Of a DNA stretch of 64,000 nt, positions 38,199 through 51,163 are shown piece after piece. Both the position numbers and the translations under genes were made by a program. This stretch comes from Pohlia nutans. Lineage: Eukaryota > Streptophyta > Bryopsida > Bryales > Mniaceae. The notes beneath the pieces are model-generated. The model was not told where the DNA came from and did not search any database. It saw nothing but the letters and a program-made list of their open reading frames with translations. How positions within the stretch are numbered: the stretch's first letter is position 1; every line of letters begins with the position of its first letter. Location of the stretch: positions 3,536,501 to 3,600,500 of the forward strand of contig CM040089.1 of assembly GCA_022496805.1 (NCBI GenBank). The letters are read 5' to 3'.

Positions 38199-38932
38199 CC
38201 AACCCTTTAGTGCCTAAGAAGCCACACCGGAAACTCATAAAAAAACTATGATGGAAACTCATGTATTGTAAGATCTTTAAGGAATTTGGCTTTGGTTTGA
38301 ATGTTTTCAAATGTGGTAATATCTAATGCGCATGTAATGCAAAAAACCGTTCCATCTCAAGCATCCTAGCTAGCTTTTGGAATACTTGCATACACAAAGT
38401 TGTATTGCACAAAATACCTGATTATACTTAAAATACCTCAAAATACACAAATTATATATTGTGGTATTTCTTGCTATTAGAAATAAGTTTTTTTTCAAAG
38501 AAAAATCTTATTACTACCTTCTTCTTTGTTCTCCCTAGTACTTTAGTATGAACATTGATTGTCTTTTTTGCAGGAGATTCCTCTAAAATCTTGTGTATAA
38601 ATTTATGTACCTTCCGTAAAGGTGAAACATAGATGGTGGTTGAAAAACCATAGTAAATTTTGTGCAAATAATCTTGACACATACTATATGTTTTGGGAAA
38701 GCCCACAATAATTCTTATAGTTAAACTTCATTTTATAGATTTTAAAAAAACATGATAGATTCTATTTAACTTCAAATCGACACCCACTTGAAAACTGAGA
38801 GTTTTAGGTAGCAATATATGCTCAAAATACTACTTATAATCTCACCTTTGCAACAATTGATGGAGTCTACATTTTTGGGAAACCTCAGCACACACCTTGG
38901 CTATAGTATACTTAGTACGGTAAAATACCTTT
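38199..38932. mobile_element. TTAA-type MITE, CTTTAGTGCC subfamily, copy P (decayed)
   Basis: It starts CCAACCCTTTAGTGCCTAAG (38199) with the TTAA lost, and runs parallel to copy O (13272-14081). Shared parts include ATATTGTGGTATTTCTTG-like and GATTCTATTTAACTTC segments. The right end near 38932 is degenerate. Confidence 0.45.
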
Positions 38933-40067
38933 TTTAGGCTTCCATTCCCATGTATACACATCGAATCAAAAAATTGAATGGAAACTCAATGGAAACTTGC
39001 CTTCTGTTCCATAAAGATTTGGCTAGAAAGGTTTAAAAAATAAAAATCCTTAATGGTCTCAATCTGATTGGTCCTTTCTAATTTCAACCTTTGTTATTTA
39101 TTTATTAGAAACGTAAATTTAGAAGTAGTGTTGAATGTTCAATTTCAAATTGATGCACAAGGAAAAGTTGAATTTGGAATTCATTTATACAAAGAGGAGG
39201 ATGGACAAAACATGTGTAAAATACTTTGTTTTTGTCCATCTCTTCTCTGCCTGGACACCCCAAACAGAGGCAATGACATGTTTGCAAACAAAAGTAGAAG
39301 ACATCGATTTAAACCCAGCTTGAATTCATAAATTTCAAATCCTGAAACCCTAATTTTAACATCTTCTCACCTTATCCTTCCAATCAATAGTTCTAAATTG
39401 TTCAACAAAAAATTCTAATTTAAACATAAATTAATTTTAGTAACCAACAATAATTTCACAATTTAACTAGAAATCCTAAACTAACAAGAATTTCATCAAC
39501 CGACAAGAATTCCACTTGTCAAAACACAAACCTCTGCCCTTTAGTCACTTAACCCTTAACCCCTAATCACCTAACTAAGCATATTTTGTTTAATGAACAA
39601 ATTAACTTTCCTCATCCATATTTCACTTTTTTCATTGCAGTTTTTTATTGAAGATTTTATGGGTAGTTACGTCTCTAATTCCAAAAACTAATCACATACA
39701 GTGTCAATTATGAAAATTTTGCAATTTTTGTAGTTTGGTATACTTTCATTTTAGCATGAAAATTTTGCTTCTATTTCATTACGTTTTACTTGGATGGGCA
39801 ATCCTTTCTTAGTGATTTTTTTGGAAGTACATTATATTACAAGGCTCACCACTTGTATATCAATGTAGACTTTCTAGATCAACTTCATGAGTTAGGATCC
39901 GCATATCTCATACATTCACTTCAAATACTTTTTAAAGATTTTTGGAATAACATCAAATACATTTTTTGTGATTATTAATGAAAAAACACCAAGCCCAACA
40001 TTTTCAACGCCCCTAAACGATGACCAATCACTAAAATATGATCCATTTTGTTATGTTGTGGATTGGA
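38933..40067. other. intergenic, no gene seen
   Basis: AT-rich. The overlapping frames at 39068-39331 on both strands have no recognisable protein character. CTTAACCCTTAACCCCTAATC at about 39548 is another partial family terminus. Confidence 0.35.
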
Positions 40068-40327
40068 GGGGTGCACTCTACATTATGTTTGAGAACCACG
40101 TGCGTTCATGACTCCATCTAAAAACCCATTTATACGAGGGGTTATATGTCTAAAAACCTTTGTACACAAATCTATTCCGTCCTAAATATATGTTTACTGT
40201 AAGCATACGTTAATATTTTTAGCTCTAAATATGTTTATTGTATATATATGTCATACGGCAGTGTTCAAATTAATACCCCGTCTGTGCACTCGCGTATACT
40301 TATACGTGTTTAGTACAATGCATCCCC
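40068..40327. mobile_element. TIR element, GGGGTGCAC family, copy Q (260 bp, intact)
   Basis: The left end GGGGTGCACTCTACATTATG and the right end, read inversely, GGGGATGCATTGTACTAAAC form imperfect terminal inverted repeats. The same element, inverted, occupies 54889-55949, where it is interrupted. Both copies contain GTATTAATTTGAACACTGCC (in one or other orientation) and a string of TATATTT-type motifs. Non-coding. Confidence 0.8.
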
Positions 40328-41481
40328 GGGAGTTATGAACAAACACCGAGTGGATTCTTGCTTACTTAGGCCACATAAATATGATCCTACGCTTACAATT
40401 TAAAAAACAAAACTGTGAAATAGATGGGAAAAATTGATTTAAAATAAAAATAAAAATTCGTGAACAATTGTTCTGAAATAGGGTGACATTCTTTAGAAGT
40501 TGAACAACATGCAATTTTTCTCATCTTTGAAGGTCATTTTGCAAATTTCCTTTTATTTTTGGAGAATTTACTTTTTTCACATTATTGTGTACACCAAAAT
40601 GAAGCAAAATATGGGATTTATTACCTTAATTGATCAAATTTGCAAATTGTTTCATTGCTGCAAAGTAGTTCATCAAAAAAGTGCTCCTCATATCATCTTT
40701 TTGGATTTTACTCAATTTGGATGATAAGATGAACCTAAAACTATTAATTTTAAAGACCGACACAAAGAAATATTCATTTGACACAATTTGAAATAAAATA
40801 ATATAATATGATTGCACAAAACCTCATGAAATTATGCATGGTCAAAGTTTAGTTGACTTCAGAATATCAACAAAAATGATGTATATATCTCACTTAATGT
40901 TGACTAGTTTAAGAAATCAACAACTACTATAGATGGGTTAGGCAATATTGGAGGAGAATGATTTTTAATTTTTTTTTGCTAGAAACATCATTTTGGAGCT
41001 CAAAATACCATTTTTTGATCCAGAATCTCAAGAAGAGTGTTTGAACTTCAAGGGTTAATGCACATTGGTCACAACTCACGAATAGCTGAAATAATATTAA
41101 CTAAACCTCAACAATTCAACATAGACAGTCCTACAAGCTTACATAGACATGCAAGTGCCGCATAAGTGTAGAACAATATATTGTGCACACAATTGTACAT
41201 AGTCGAGGTTGGGTCAAGGCCGGGTGTCCGGATTGATGTGATAGTCAACAATGGACTCGTCACTTTGCTCGGTGCCCTGCTTTTGGGCTATTGGCACCCA
41301 TTTTGCACTTTTCAATGTTTTGTTTTTTTTACAAATTCATCTTTTGTTTTGATTGGGAGAAGTCATTTAAAAAAAAAAAAATCGATTTTGGAATTTATTT
41401 ATTTATTTCCAACAATCGGTCCGTATACATGTTCATTTTTCAAATGATTGGTTTTGGGGTTGGGTACAACTTTTTTTCGTG
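40328..41481. other. intergenic, no gene seen
   Basis: AT-rich, with no supported gene. The frames at 41181-41611 are low-complexity Phe/Lys-rich and not convincing. Confidence 0.35.
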
Positions 41482-41629
41482 TCAATGGAGGCTTTTGAAC
41501 GTGGGACGGATTTTACCTTTTGTCATCAATGGAGGCTTTTGGACATGGGACGGGTTCAAGTGTTTTTTTTTTTTTTTTTTTTTTTTTCCTCATATCAATG
41601 GATGCTTTTGAACATGGGACGGGTTCAAT
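41482..41629. repeat. three direct repeats and a T25 tract just upstream of AGO
   Basis: TCAATGGAGGCTTTTGAAC then GTGGGACGG, or close variants, occurs at about 41482-41512, 41526-41559 and 41595-41629. The last two copies are separated by a run of 25 T (41563-41587). The array ends about 360 bp before the AGO start codon, so it lies in or near its promoter. Confidence 0.8.
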
Positions 41630-41769
41630 TTTTTTGTTTTGAATTTTGTGAATAATCATGCTTGGTACCCAAGGAGGAGAAGTACTGAATCTAAGTGTGA
41701 AGTAATGATGATGGTAGACTGTACAGTACAAGTACCGGTAATAGATGCGGTAAGAATGGTAAAAATGCC

Positions 41770-41991
41770 GTAATTAAGTTAAGAGTGAGATGGCGGCCGC
41801 TGTGAGTGCGAAGGATGGAGGAGTGATGGCGCTGTCGCTTCTCCATTTCTTGCCTGTCTCCTTCAATCGCCCTCGACGCCCACTTCGCCATTTCTCCTTC
41901 TCTTCTTAACCAGCAATTCTTCTCAACCAGCAATGCTTGTATTCATTTTTGTTTGAGGGATTCTTGGTCGGTGTCGAAGAAGATCGCAGCG
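41770..41991 (+). promoter_or_regulatory. AGO 5' UTR/promoter region
   Basis: Composition changes from AT-rich to GC-rich at about 41790 (GATGGCGGCCGCTG), then becomes C/T-rich (CTTCTCCATTTCTTG, CCATTTCTCCTTCTCTTCTT), as in plant 5' leaders. The frame is open upstream of the ATG without another in-frame ATG, supporting 41992 as the start. Confidence 0.45.
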
Positions 41992-44900
41992 ATGGAAGGT
42001 GAGACGAGCGCTGATGCAAATCTGCCCCCACCACCGCCGGTGCCGGCAGGAGCCGTGCCTGCGCGAGCGCCAGGCTTCGATGGCAGCGGATCGGGCGACG
42101 GAGGGAACAATGGCGGTGGGCGCAATGGCGGAAGCAGCAGCGGTAGCGGCACCGCAGCCTTGGCAGCACTTGCGCTGGTGCCTGTTCCGCCGAAAGCAAC
42201 AAGACCCACGTTTGGCAGGGTGGGGCGTCCCACTAAGCTCGTCGTCAACCACTTCCAGGCGGAACTCAGGAACCTCCAAGACGTTTTTCATTACAATGTG
42301 AGCTTTTCTCCATCATCTTGCTCTCGGGGGTTTTGGGCTTAAGCGTTTGTGGTCCATTGACGAGCTGCTCTGTGGCTATTTTTGTGTAGGTGTCAATCGA
42401 GCCACCCCAGACCAACAAGAATATGTGCCGGGAGATTATGAAGAAGCTGAGGGAGACATTTGGAGACGCTGAGTGCGGAGGGAAGCAAGGTGCTTACGAT
42501 GGCGAGAAGTCCCTGTTCACGAGCGGGAGTCTCCCCTTCAACACAAAAGAGTTTCCGATCTTCTTGGACGACCGCAGAGGTCCCTCGTTCCGACCTGGTG
42601 ACCGGGGAACAAGGCCTGGTGATAGTCCGCCCACACAAAGCCCACCGCCAGGTAAGTTAATAGCCTTTTTCATGATTTGTTGAAGCCTTTTGCATGATTA
42701 TTGTCGGGTGATGTTTGTGTTTCTCACTTTGTCATGCAGGGAGTCCAAATGAGGAGCTTGTTCCGAAGAGGAGGAGGACCATAGCCAGAGGGCGAGACTT
42801 CGTCGTGAAGATCGAATTTGCGGCGGTAATTCGGATGAGGGCAATCAGTGATATGATGAATGGCGCGATGGGAAGGGGTGACCATGACCAGGAAGTACGA
42901 GCACTTGATGCTCTGCGTGTTCTGGACATTGTTTTGCGTGAGAGCGCTTCACAGAGGTACGTGAATAATCTCATGTTGGCCACTTTTAAACGGTGATGTT
43001 CTTTCGGAATTATTCAAGATGTAAAAAAAAAAATGTTGCCTTGTGATGGTTTGTTTTGCAGAGGATACCTTCTTGTCAGGGACAATTTCTTCCATCGCGA
43101 TTTGGGTCCCGTGGGCGATTTGGGTGAAGGAGTGGAGGCTTGGAGAGGCTACCACTCGAGTGTCCGGCCAACTGGCTTAGGTTTAACTCTTAACCTTGAC
43201 ATTACCATGACCACTGTCTTAAAGCCCATGCTTGTGGAGGATTTTCTCAAGGAAAGATTCAACCGAGACCTCCACGCCATGCAAACCAGAGACTGGACCA
43301 AGGCGAAAAGCGTCCTCAAAAATGTCCAGGTTGAAACCATTCATATGCAGGTTTCGCGAACCCACAAGATCTCAGGGTTCAGTGACCGGGCCATCCGTGA
43401 TCTCAAGTAAGGATGTCTCTCTGAAATTCTTACTCTTTTTGCAGTGTGGTCACTCTGGCTTAAACTAAATCTTGTGGACTAAGGATCTTTCGCTAATGTA
43501 TACTGTTGTTGGTTCAGGTTTACGAAGAAGATTAGACATGGTGAGGGTAATATAGAAGAACAGGAAATGTCAGTGGAGCAGTACTATTTTGAGGTGTACT
43601 CCTACACTCTGAAGTACCCCGGTCTTCCAGCACTAGATGTAGGCAACAAGAAGAAGCCGACGTTCATCCCGTTAGAGGTACTTTCCAGGTTTCATTTTCC
43701 TGTTTTAATAGCGCTTTCATGCTATTCGTTAACTGTATCTTCATGTGCTTTCATTACTCTGGCTCACCTCTGGCATTGGTTTTTTTCTGCAGCTGTGCAA
43801 AATCAGGGAAGGACAGCGCTACACGAAATCCCTCTCGAGTAACCAGAGATCGAAACAGATTGCTGCTTGCAAGCAGGGTCCACAGGAACGTCAGAGGATC
43901 TGTGAAAATGCAATGGAAGTCAGCAAGTACAGCACTGACAAGCTCATTGCCGAGTTTGGGCTGGTATTCCAAAACAGGCTGGCTAGTGTTACAGGGAGAA
44001 TGCTACCGGCTCCTCAGGTAATTTACTTCACTCATCTTAGTGCTGGAACCAATGATTTTTTTTGCTAGGAGACAGTTTAACATTTTTGCTACTTTTCTAT
44101 GGCTTGAAGAGCAGTCCAGGCTCCTTGGATGCTCTTTTCATATTAGTATATAGGTAATATCAGGGTAATACACATGTGCTACCTAGTTGCTACTTAAGCT
44201 ATACCTGGGTGATACCTAGGTTTAAAGAGGCTACACATCTTGACTCCATCTAGGAAATCTGGCTATTATTTCTTCTTTTTTTTCAAAAATCCTTTGTATC
44301 AATTAGCCAGCCCAAAAATCCTTTTCAAACATCATATTGTCAAAGTCGTTCCTGTTAATTTTTTTTGCTTCTCTTTTCTGCCAACAGCTGGAATTTGGGG
44401 AAGGGCGGACTGAGGAACCGCGGGAAGGGCGGTGGAACTTCAACAACAAGGTTCGTTTAGTGTTCTTTCAGAATCTGGTTGCTTTTTCAGAAATGCTCTT
44501 CTAATCATGTTCTCAAATTTTATAACTGTGGTTGGAGTGTTTACTGCTTGAATAGTAGTCTAATTCCAATACTTGGAATACAGTTGATGAAACAGGGAGT
44601 TAAAATAGATCCATGGGCTGTCGCTGTGTTTGATGGCCGCTGCCATGATGGGGAGCGTGTAGCACAGCAGCTGTTGGAGAGCTGCACCAGACGAGGAATG
44701 CGGATGCGGCAGGCCATAGCGGTGGAGAAGGAGCCCCCGAATGCTATGGGCTACTCTCCCGAGCAACGTGTTGAGCGGATGATTACCGCTCTGCGACCGC
44801 ACAAGCCTGTGTTCATCTTGGTCATCTTACCAGACAAAGACAGTCCCATCTATGGTAAGTAAATCTCATCGTGTGATTCCTCCCTTGCATTTTAATCGAT

Positions 44901-47359
44901 TCTTTGAAGTGTTACTCAATTAACAGGTTTCTGTATCGTCTGGCAGTTCCATTCAAGAGGTTCTGTGAAATGAAGATCGGGATTATCTCACAATGCATGG
45001 TGAAGCCTCGGCAAATCAACGATCAGTACCTTGGGAATCTTGCATTGAAGATCAATCTTAAGGTGCGTGTGGTTTTCATCGACACTCATGATTACTTATA
45101 TGCAGTCCTGTTTTTGGGCTTTTTAGTGCCAGATTGCACCAGTAAAAAATAATCTGGCTACAAAACGACCAAAAACTCAATATTAGATCGCCAAAATATC
45201 TTCAATTTTTTATAAAATATTGGATGAAATCGCCAGATTTGTATGAAAATGGTGTTAAAATGTAGATGAAAAAATTTCTATCCGAAATGTGGATTAATGT
45301 AGAAATATGTGGTTCTACCGTTATTATTTTGTGTTGCCAGTTTAGCACTCTGAAAAATGAAGAAAATGGGCTCCTTATATATACATCAGTGTATTTTATT
45401 TTTTGACTCTTTGATTTTGTACACAGATGGGAGGGTTCAACTCGCCACTGAGTCAGCGGATGGTTTCCTGTCTCGGTCAGTCCACCATCATCTTCGGCAT
45501 GGATGTGTCGCACGGATCGCCTGGGGATGTGAATGTCCCTTCAATTGCAGCCGTGGTGGCAACAAAGAATTGGCCAGATGTGTTCCATTATACTACGCAA
45601 GTGAGAACACAGCCATCAAAGGTGGAGATGATCGAGGGGCTCTATGAGCCTGGAGGTGGCATGGTTAAGTATGAGTTTCAAACTTTGCAAACTTTTCTCT
45701 GTTCCATGCAATGATTTTCTTATGTGCTGCTCCTGCCGTTGTCTCGTTTTAAGGAAGTGGTCAAGTTGATTTTTGCCTTGGGATGAGTTTGTAAGGTAGT
45801 ATGCGATGAAGTTGTAATGTTTGATTACTAATTTTTGAATTTTTTTGACAGAGAGTGTCTGAAGGCATATTACAGCACATGCAGAAACCTCAACATGCGC
45901 AAACCCTCCCAAATCATAATCTACAGGTATTATTGACCTGTTCACATTTCTGTGCTACTTATCTCTGAAATTCTATCTTGCTGTTATTACATTTTGTCAT
46001 AATCTACAATTCAAAGGAAGTTAATGAAAAAAACTAATTGTTTCAATTAAGACTCAACAATTTCAATGGGTTTAATATCAGTGTCTTAAGTGTAAAGTTG
46101 GATTGTTCATTTCAGGGATGGAGTTAGTGAAAGCCAGTTTGCCAAATGCTTGGAAGTTGAATATACTGCTTTCAAACGGGTATGGTCATTCCCCTTTTTC
46201 CATGTTAAGCAGACTTGTCTTTGAAAGACTTCTTCTCTTCTAAAGATACCAGCACTGACCTCCTTTATTTCACAGGCGTGTGAAGAACTTGAGCCAGGGT
46301 ATAACCCAGGGATCACCTTCATTGTTGCTCAGAAGCGTCACAATACGCGCTTCTTTCCACAGAGCAACGAGAAGATGAAGAATGGGAATGTTATGCCAGG
46401 TATTGGTCATCCCTGACATGAGAAATGCATCTTAGTTTTGTACATTTGGCAAGTGAAGTAACATTGCTGATGTAATTGGAAATAGAAGCCAATTGTTTTG
46501 ATGGAGTTATAATCTGGAGAGTAATTAGTTAGTCTGTAATCTTTAACACCAGCTTTAAATCCGTCACCTGCTTCAGTCTTTGGTTTAGGGTGACATAGGT
46601 CCCTCCCTACAACTCAATTGATAGCTCTTATAATTTTTTTGCAATTTAGTCTCATAAAATTAACTTGTTTGGTGTTGAATTTGCCAAAATTTGCACTTAC
46701 GATTGTGCTGAGGTTCTGTGCTGAGGCAGGTACTGTTGTTGATAAGGATGCGTGCCATCCGCACAATTACGACTTTTTCCTTGTCTCGCAAGCAGGGCTA
46801 ATTGTAAGATTTTCTTCAAACTTCTTACATGGTGTAGGAATAGTAATAACTGTCAGAATTTTAACTTCTTACCAATCATGTAGAATCTATTTCTGATTGC
46901 ACTCTCTAATTCTCCCTCGTATCTAAGAATGTGCATTTTGGCTCGAGTGCAGGGCACTTCCCGCCCGACTCATTATCACGTCCTGGTGAATGAGAACAAG
47001 CTCTCGCCTGATGACATCCAGACACTAACAAACAATCTCTGCTACACGTTTGGCCGCTGCACTACTGCAATATCGATGGGTATGTCACTTATTCAAGGGA
47101 ATTGTTTGCTTGCATTTCTCATTCGGCTTTGTGTTCTAATTGATGGGCTTTTGGTTTCATAATTGCAGCGGCTCCAGCAGCATATGCCCACGTTGTGGCA
47201 ATGAGATACAGAAAGCTGGTGGACACCTGGGGAGGAAGTTCTGGAGGCGGTTCTGATACCACTTCGCAGAGGAGTGGTGGAGGAGGAGGTGCTCCAGGAC
47301 CTGTACAGGCTCTACCAGCTCTCAAGATCAAACCAGAACATTCCATGTTCTTCTGTTGA
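41992..47359 (+). CDS. AGO4-like: Argonaute, AGO4/6/9 clade, 16 exons, 953 aa
   Basis: Argonautes load small RNAs. This clade guides RNA-directed DNA methylation and silencing of transposons in the nucleus. Exons: 41992-42297, 42390-42651, 42740-42956, 43062-43406, 43518-43677, 43793-44017, 44388-44450, 44584-44854, 44947-45062, 45427-45668, 45852-45926, 46116-46179, 46276-46399, 46730-46803, 46953-47079, 47169-47359. All are GT-AG with consistent phases. The first ATG of the frame opens a Pro- and Gly-rich leader (to about 60). ArgoN follows (about 65-235, with [17 protein letters not shown]), then linker 1, PAZ (about 310-430), MID (from about 510, [20 protein letters not shown]) and PIWI. 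PIWI has D681 ([10 protein letters not shown]), E722 (PSKVEMIE), D762 ([10 protein letters not shown]) and H898 (AAYAHVVA), the full D-E-D-H slicer tetrad. [19 protein letters not shown] and the C-terminal MFFC are AGO4-type. Some PIWI stretches ([24 protein letters not shown]) look AGO1-like, as expected in an early-diverging lineage. Confidence 0.95.
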
Positions 47360-48594
47360 TCCCTTGTCTGTTCCTCAGTGTCTACCTTGTACAATAGTGG
47401 ATTTGGCAATTTTGTAGACCAGCCGATCATGTACATGCTCTTCCAAAACTCCAAAGTTGCAATGCTCTTTCCAAAACTTTTTTAAAACTCATCGTCTTCA
47501 GTTTCAGTGAATGACACTTTGATGACGATTGAACCATTTTGATGACGTGTGGATTAAATACTCTTGTGATGCTTTTGAAGTATAATCCCATGGAAGGAGC
47601 TTACTATGATGTTGTGTGCACTTGTAGGTCACCAGTTTTCAGTGATCACTTTCAGCATTGTCATGTCTTTGTGCACTTCTGGGTCGCAAGTTTTCATTGA
47701 TCACATTTAGCTAACGTCCGTCTGATAGTTTGTATGGAATTGGGTGTGAATGGGATAGTGCTACTTCTTTATCAACTATCACCCTTGCTAAATTGCTTCT
47801 ATCATGGTCTTAATTTGCTTAACCTCCTACTTTGTGTGCTCATCCTCTTTCATTGGAGTGCTTAAAATTGTTTCACTTCCACCCAATTCCATGTTTTATG
47901 TATTGCGTCTAGTGTTCACTTGAACTTCAAGGTGAAATTGGGGGTCAGTTATAGACTGTGGAATTGGGTCTCGAGTTATCTGTTATTTGGGAAGTTATGA
48001 ATTGCTTCTTCCATTCAAAGCTTGAATACTGTGTGCTTTCCTGAAGCAGTATGTGATTGTTCTCTTCTACTCAGTAGATTGTAGAATATTTTTGTAGTAT
48101 CATCAATTGGAAATGGTGCTTTTACAAGAAAAAAAATTAGAATTTGTGGATAAGCGATGTAATTGCTATGAATTTCTGAAGTGCAGGTTGCCTAAATCAT
48201 ATCAACCATCCTATATACTTACATAAAACTAAACTCTATAAAATCCAAACCCTGTCAATCATATGGTTTTTTTAGCCTGCAAACTGCTCACCTCCGAATC
48301 CTAGTGAGGATTTGTTAGAGAATAGCATCCAAACAACATAATAAGGGATTCCATTAGAGAATTTAAGTTGGAGAGTGGGTGAGAGAGTTTGGGTGAGCAA
48401 ATTTCTAGTGTTTTTATATTTTTATAAGGTTGGCCCATGTACACTACCATGCTAGGGAAAGGGTGTGATCCCCAAAGGGCTTAAGAACCTTATGATCAGA
48501 ACTAAATTTGAAGATGGTTTCAAAACTTTTTGTACAATGGTTTCCATGTGAGGATTGGCCTAGTGAAAGCTGCTAGAAGATAAGAAACCAAATC
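47360..48594 (+). other. AGO 3' UTR and downstream flank
   Basis: T-rich sequence following the AGO stop. A roughly 55-bp imperfect direct repeat (GTGCACTT then GGTC, CAGTTTTCAGTGATCAC and GTTTTCATTGATCAC) occurs at about 47617-47706. No further gene was seen. Confidence 0.4.
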
Positions 48595-49169
48595 TTAACC
48601 CCTAAAGGACCACAACTATGTTCTTCTCCAAACACTCCAAAGTACCCCTTCTCATTAAAAGACAAATATTTTTTGCTCTATGACCTTTTTGACCAATCCA
48701 ACCATAGGATATTTCAAGCAACTTGAATTTATTACAACCTACAAATTTTCAACCGTTCAAGGTTCTTCAATAGTAAGATTATAAGCTTCAAAGTTGGTTG
48801 CACCTTTTTTTTTGGCATGTTGCCCAAGTTTGAAACTTTCTGAAAATGCCGAAAATGCAAAGTTTAGTCTCAAATTTGGTAAAATGAATTTGGCAATTGT
48901 GTGCATGAGGGTGTTAGCTCATTGTGTGCAAAAATTCAGATGCATAGCTCATTGTATGAAAATTTTCAGGAGCTGCCCGCAGTTAGGTTTTTCACCTTTG
49001 CATGATTGTATCTTTTGATTTATACATCACCTACGTACGCAAATTACCATCCCATCTTCGTTACAAAGAGTAGAATCACCAGAAAAATTCTCAAGAATTG
49101 AGGATCAATACTCATTCCACAGTGAGCTGACCGAACTTGGAAAATCAGCCTTGGTCCTTGAGGGGTTAA
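48595..49169. mobile_element. TTAA-type MITE, GGACC subfamily, copy G (575 bp)
   Basis: It begins TTAACCCCTAAAGGACC (48595) and ends TTGGTCCTTGAGGGGTTAA (49169). Its terminal repeats are matched over about 17 bp, and its left part parallels copy H (30657). Non-coding. Confidence 0.82.
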
Positions 49170-49379
49170 AAACCACCGATGAGCCACTGGTGTCTGCAAG
49201 AATTCAAACCAAACTCTTGGGTTCATCCATTTTGGTATGACATTGGTAGCTCTAGTGATTGGTTGGTTTCCGCACTTTTGCTAATTTTAATCCGAGCATC
49301 CACTATAGATTGCAGATGGCAGAGGCACATAGAAGTTGCTTTTCCAAATTGGTGTTGGTCTCGTCAAACTTACTAGGAC

Positions 49380-49662
49380 CATTACAAAAAAATTCAGACC
49401 TCCAAAAGGTTGCTAAATCAGTCAAATTGCTATGCAAAATTAATAATATAATAATATTTTAAAAAAATATTTTTTCCAAAAATAATATAAAAATTCTATC
49501 GTGGCACCATTTTGGCCATGTGAGATTGGATTTTAAATATTTTTTTTGTGGAAAAAATTATTTTTTAATTTTTTTAATTTTTAAATATTATTATATTATT
49601 ATTTTTGCATGGCAATTTGGTTGAGTTCGGAGCCTTTTCGAGGCCTGAATTTTTTTGTAATG
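49380..49662. mobile_element. foldback MITE with about 60-bp arms, copy 1 (283 bp)
   Basis: CATTACAAAAAAATTCAGAC then CTCCAAAAGG (49380) is mirrored by CCTTTTCGAGGCCTGAATTT then TTTTGTAATG (to 49662). The arms include CAAATTG-ATGCAAAA. The AT-only centre would also pair. A second member lies at 50866-51163. No coding capacity. Confidence 0.8.
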
Positions 49663-50198
49663 CCCCCACGAATATATGGAAGGAGGCCTTTAGAGCAAGT
49701 ATACAGTGTAGAAATGGTGCAAAGACAGAATTGGATGTTCCTACCTTACAAACCTGGTTTTTGGACTAGATCAGTGTTCGGGATACTTTTTGAGCCAACC
49801 AATCAATTTCCTTTATATTACCAAACCAATCGGTTTAAAAAAAATATATCCCGTATATTTCTTTTATGAATACTAAATATAACTAATTTTTAGTCATTTA
49901 GTTCGGTTTTTTGCCTTTATTCTTGAGATTCAACCAATTATTTTGGAAAATCAACCGGCTGACTTGTAACTAACCGCCGGTTCTTTCCGGGCTCTAAACT
50001 AGATGTATAAAGTTGTAAAGAGATTTTTGGTATAAATTTCTTATGCAATTGTATAAGTGATAGTAGAACTTCATTTCCATTCAATGATCCATGGCCATAA
50101 ACATTGATGCTTGTAGTAAATCTTATTGTAGGTTGCAAAATCATGCTTCTGCAACCACAATGTGGTTGCGTGGGCTGTATGGGTTAAGTTCACATAAC
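49663..50198. other. intergenic, no gene seen
   Basis: AT-rich, with no supported gene or element. Confidence 0.35.
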
Positions 50199-50772
50199 TT
50201 AACCCCTAAACGTCCAACCGTTCAAAAAGTGGAAGATGTACAGAATCAAACACAGTTTTCTCATCCTTTATTGACTTTTGTAGTGTTGGTTTTTTACTAA
50301 TTTTTTAATGGGAAGTTGGTTTCATGCATGTGTGATCCGATTAAAAAGGAAATGATTTGTGAAATTTTTATGCCTCATTTCATGTTGTAGTGATTTGCCC
50401 AAAATTTCAAAGATTTTAGTGTAAAGGTGCTTTTAAAAAAGTCAACTTATAAAACTAAGCAATCAAAAAATCTCCAAAAATCACTACACTTAGAGTATTA
50501 CATTTCAACCAATCACAACAAATTTCATATACAAATTGTCAATATCTTATTTGTAATCAAATTAGATAACAATTTTTAATTTTAAGTTTCAATTTTTATA
50601 CAAAATATTGGTGACAACAATCATAGATCTATGCATATGGATAGAATCAAAAATTGATAATGTAAAATTTTTATTTATATACCAAGTTCAAAATATCCCT
50701 CTTAGTTACATTTTATAGGACATCTCTAAAATTCTCTAAATCTGGAGAGGGGTGAGGACGTTTAGAGGTTAA
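50199..50772. mobile_element. TTAA-type MITE, copy C (574 bp)
   Basis: It begins TTAACCCCTAAACGTCCAAC (50199) and ends GGACGTTTAGAGGTTAA (50772). Its interior is the inverse of the nested element at 23451-24026, including the GTGTGATCCGATTAAAAAGG region and the run on either side. Non-coding. Confidence 0.85.
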
Positions 50773-50865
50773 TATTGTGGACGTTGTAATTAAAATATTG
50801 CTTCGTACCAATCACAAACACTATATATGGAAAATCATTATTGTCCATCAATTTAGGATACCACA

Positions 50866-51163
50866 TCATTACAAGAAATTTCAGGCCTCGAAAAGGCCAT
50901 TAACTGAGCCAAACTGCCATGCAAAAATAATGATATAATGATATTAAAAAAAATAAAATAAAAAAATAAAAAAATCACAAAATGTTAAAAAAATTCATTT
51001 ATGACGAGGCACCATTTCACCCACGTCAGTCTGGATTTTTTAAATATTTTTTATAATTTTTTTGTGAATATTTTTAAATTAAAAAAAATATTATTTTATT
51101 ATTTTTGCATGGCAATTTGGCTGAATTAGCAGCCTTTTGGGGGCCTAATTTTTTTTGTGATGT
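50866..51163. mobile_element. foldback MITE, copy 2
   Basis: Same family as 49380-49662: left arm CATTACAAGAAATTTCAGGC then CTCGAAAAGG, AT-only centre, right arm GCATGGCAATTTGGCTGAAT then AGCCTTTTGGGGGCC. It abuts another inverted-repeat element at its right end. Confidence 0.75.

Noticed and set aside
41513..41731. minus-strand Lys-rich frame near 41560
   Set aside because: Generated by the T25 tract and direct repeats; not coding.
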